From Bradyrhizobium sp. 195 (GTDB lineage: Bacteria > Pseudomonadota > Alphaproteobacteria > Rhizobiales > Xanthobacteraceae): a stretch of 64,000 nucleotides of DNA. Shown piece after piece: positions 63,427 to 64,000 of this stretch (position 1 is its first letter; each line of letters begins with the position of its first letter). The stretch is from the NCBI RefSeq assembly GCF_023101665.1, contig NZ_CP082161.1:434001-498000 (forward strand), given 5' to 3'. A program made the translations under genes and the position numbers. The notes under the pieces are model-generated. The model saw nothing but the letters and a program-made list of their open reading frames with translations, searched no databases and was not told where the DNA came from.

Positions 63427-64000
63427 ATGGGTACTGAACATACCGCCAAGGCTTTCGACACCGACCTCCAGGAGCTCACCCGCCTGGTCGCCGAGATGGG
63501 CGGGATCGCCGAGCGCATGATCGTCGAATCCGTCGACGCGCTGATCCGCCGCGACGTCGCGCTCGGCCAGCGCGTCGTCACCATCGACGCCGAGCTCGAC
63601 GCGCTGCAGAAGCGCATCGAGGAACGCGCCGTGCTCACCATCGCCCGCCGCCAGCCGATGGCGGTCGATCTGCGCGAGATCGTCGGCGCCATGCGCGTTG
63701 CGACCGACCTTGAGCGGATCGGCGACCTCGCCAAGAACATGGGCAAGCGCGTCGCCGCGCTGGAGACCGACTTCCATCCGCTGAAGCTGTTCCGCGGCCT
63801 GGAGCACATGACCGACCTCGTGCAGCAGCAGGTCAAGTCGGTGCTGGACGCCTATGCCGCGCACGATCTGCCGGCGGCGATGGCGGTGTGGAAGGGCGAC
63901 GAGGAAGTCGACGCGATCTGCACCTCGCTGTTCCGCGAGCTCCTCACCTACATGATGGAGGATCCGCGCAACATCTCGTTCTGCATCCATCTGATGTTCT
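63427..64000 (+). CDS. phoU: Phosphate signalling protein PhoU (3' truncated by window)
   Basis: About 191 residues are visible, open to the window end. Reads MGTEHTAKAFDTDLQELTRL and holds the two PhoU metal-binding-type repeats RQPMAVDLREIVGAMRVATDLERIGD. The family is about 235-240 residues, so the last fifth is missing. It represses PhoR output and modulates Pst. GAGGAGACGGAAC precedes the ATG. Probably followed by phoB. Confidence 0.92.
   Translation, partial: MGTEHTAKAFDTDLQELTRLVAEMGGIAERMIVESVDALIRRDVALGQRVVTIDAELDALQKRIEERAVLTIARRQPMAVDLREIVGAMRVATDLERIGDLAKNMGKRVAALETDFHPLKLFRGLEHMTDLVQQQVKSVLDAYAAHDLPAAMAVWKGDEEVDAICTSLFRELLTYMMEDPRNISFCIHLMF

Overview
The window is high-GC DNA with the coding style, repeat families and gene content of a Bradyrhizobium-type alphaproteobacterium (Nitrobacteraceae; Rhodopseudomonas is the nearest alternative). 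Genus-level pointers are a bjaR/bjaI-like acyl-HSL quorum-sensing pair, a benzoyl-CoA epoxidation (box) cluster with a BoxR-type regulator, a CYP199A-like P450, and many palindromic intergenic repeats. This assignment is inference from gene families; no rRNA or tRNA gene is present.

Layout. 1-8.6 kb: an oligopeptide/nickel-type ABC importer (two permeases and a double ATPase) followed by an AtzG-AtzE-AtzH-like ureide module, a GntR regulator and a convergent allophanate hydrolase. 8.8-17.6 kb: phenylpropanoid/alkoxybenzoate functions, namely MarR + feruloyl-CoA synthase-like ligase, MarR + CYP199A-like P450 + solute-binding protein, a type II NADH dehydrogenase, and a second solute-binding protein. 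17.9-27.7 kb: a minus-strand quinate/shikimate-type module (LysR regulator, AroE-like dehydrogenase, branched-chain-type ABC importer, a frameshifted Gfo/Idh/MocA oxidoreductase, and a fused 3-dehydroshikimate dehydratase). 28-30.1 kb: the LuxR/LuxI locus with a lux-box-like palindrome and two small proteins. 30.3-33.7 kb: a second branched-chain-type importer without its own binding protein. 33.8-40 kb: AraC regulator, TonB siderophore receptor, small envelope proteins, and a lipase-like gene broken by a frameshift. 40-43.9 kb: glutamine-synthetase-like protein, Rieske oxygenase and IclR regulator. 44-53.5 kb: PRC-barrel protein, truncated haemoglobin, and the box cluster (boxR, benzoate-CoA ligase, hydrolase, DUF309, boxC, boxB, SDR). 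53.7-58.1 kb: envelope genes (polysaccharide deacetylase, OmpA, YbhN/LPG-synthase-like protein). 58.1-64 kb: phoR and pstSCAB-phoU (phoU cut by the window end).

The dominant theme is scavenging and funnelling of plant-derived aromatics: hydroxycinnamates, methoxybenzoates, quinate/shikimate and benzoate are imported, CoA-activated or oxidised, and sent toward protocatechuate or benzoyl-CoA. Each submodule carries its own regulator (GntR, MarR, MarR, LysR, IclR, BoxR). Candidate operators are visible for several: an ATTGT/ACAAT site before the allophanate hydrolase, TTGTTGT/ACAACAA at the feruloyl-CoA synthase, a TGGGAAATTTCCCA lux box, ATGC/GCAT inverted repeats at two box promoters, and a Pho box at pstS. 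Two genes carry apparent single-base deletions, and at least sixteen palindromic repeat elements in six families fill the intergenic gaps. I did not find a clear novel defence or mobile system. The most open-ended loci are the GS-like/Rieske/IclR set, the small proteins flanking the quorum-sensing pair, and the TGCA-rich box promoter.
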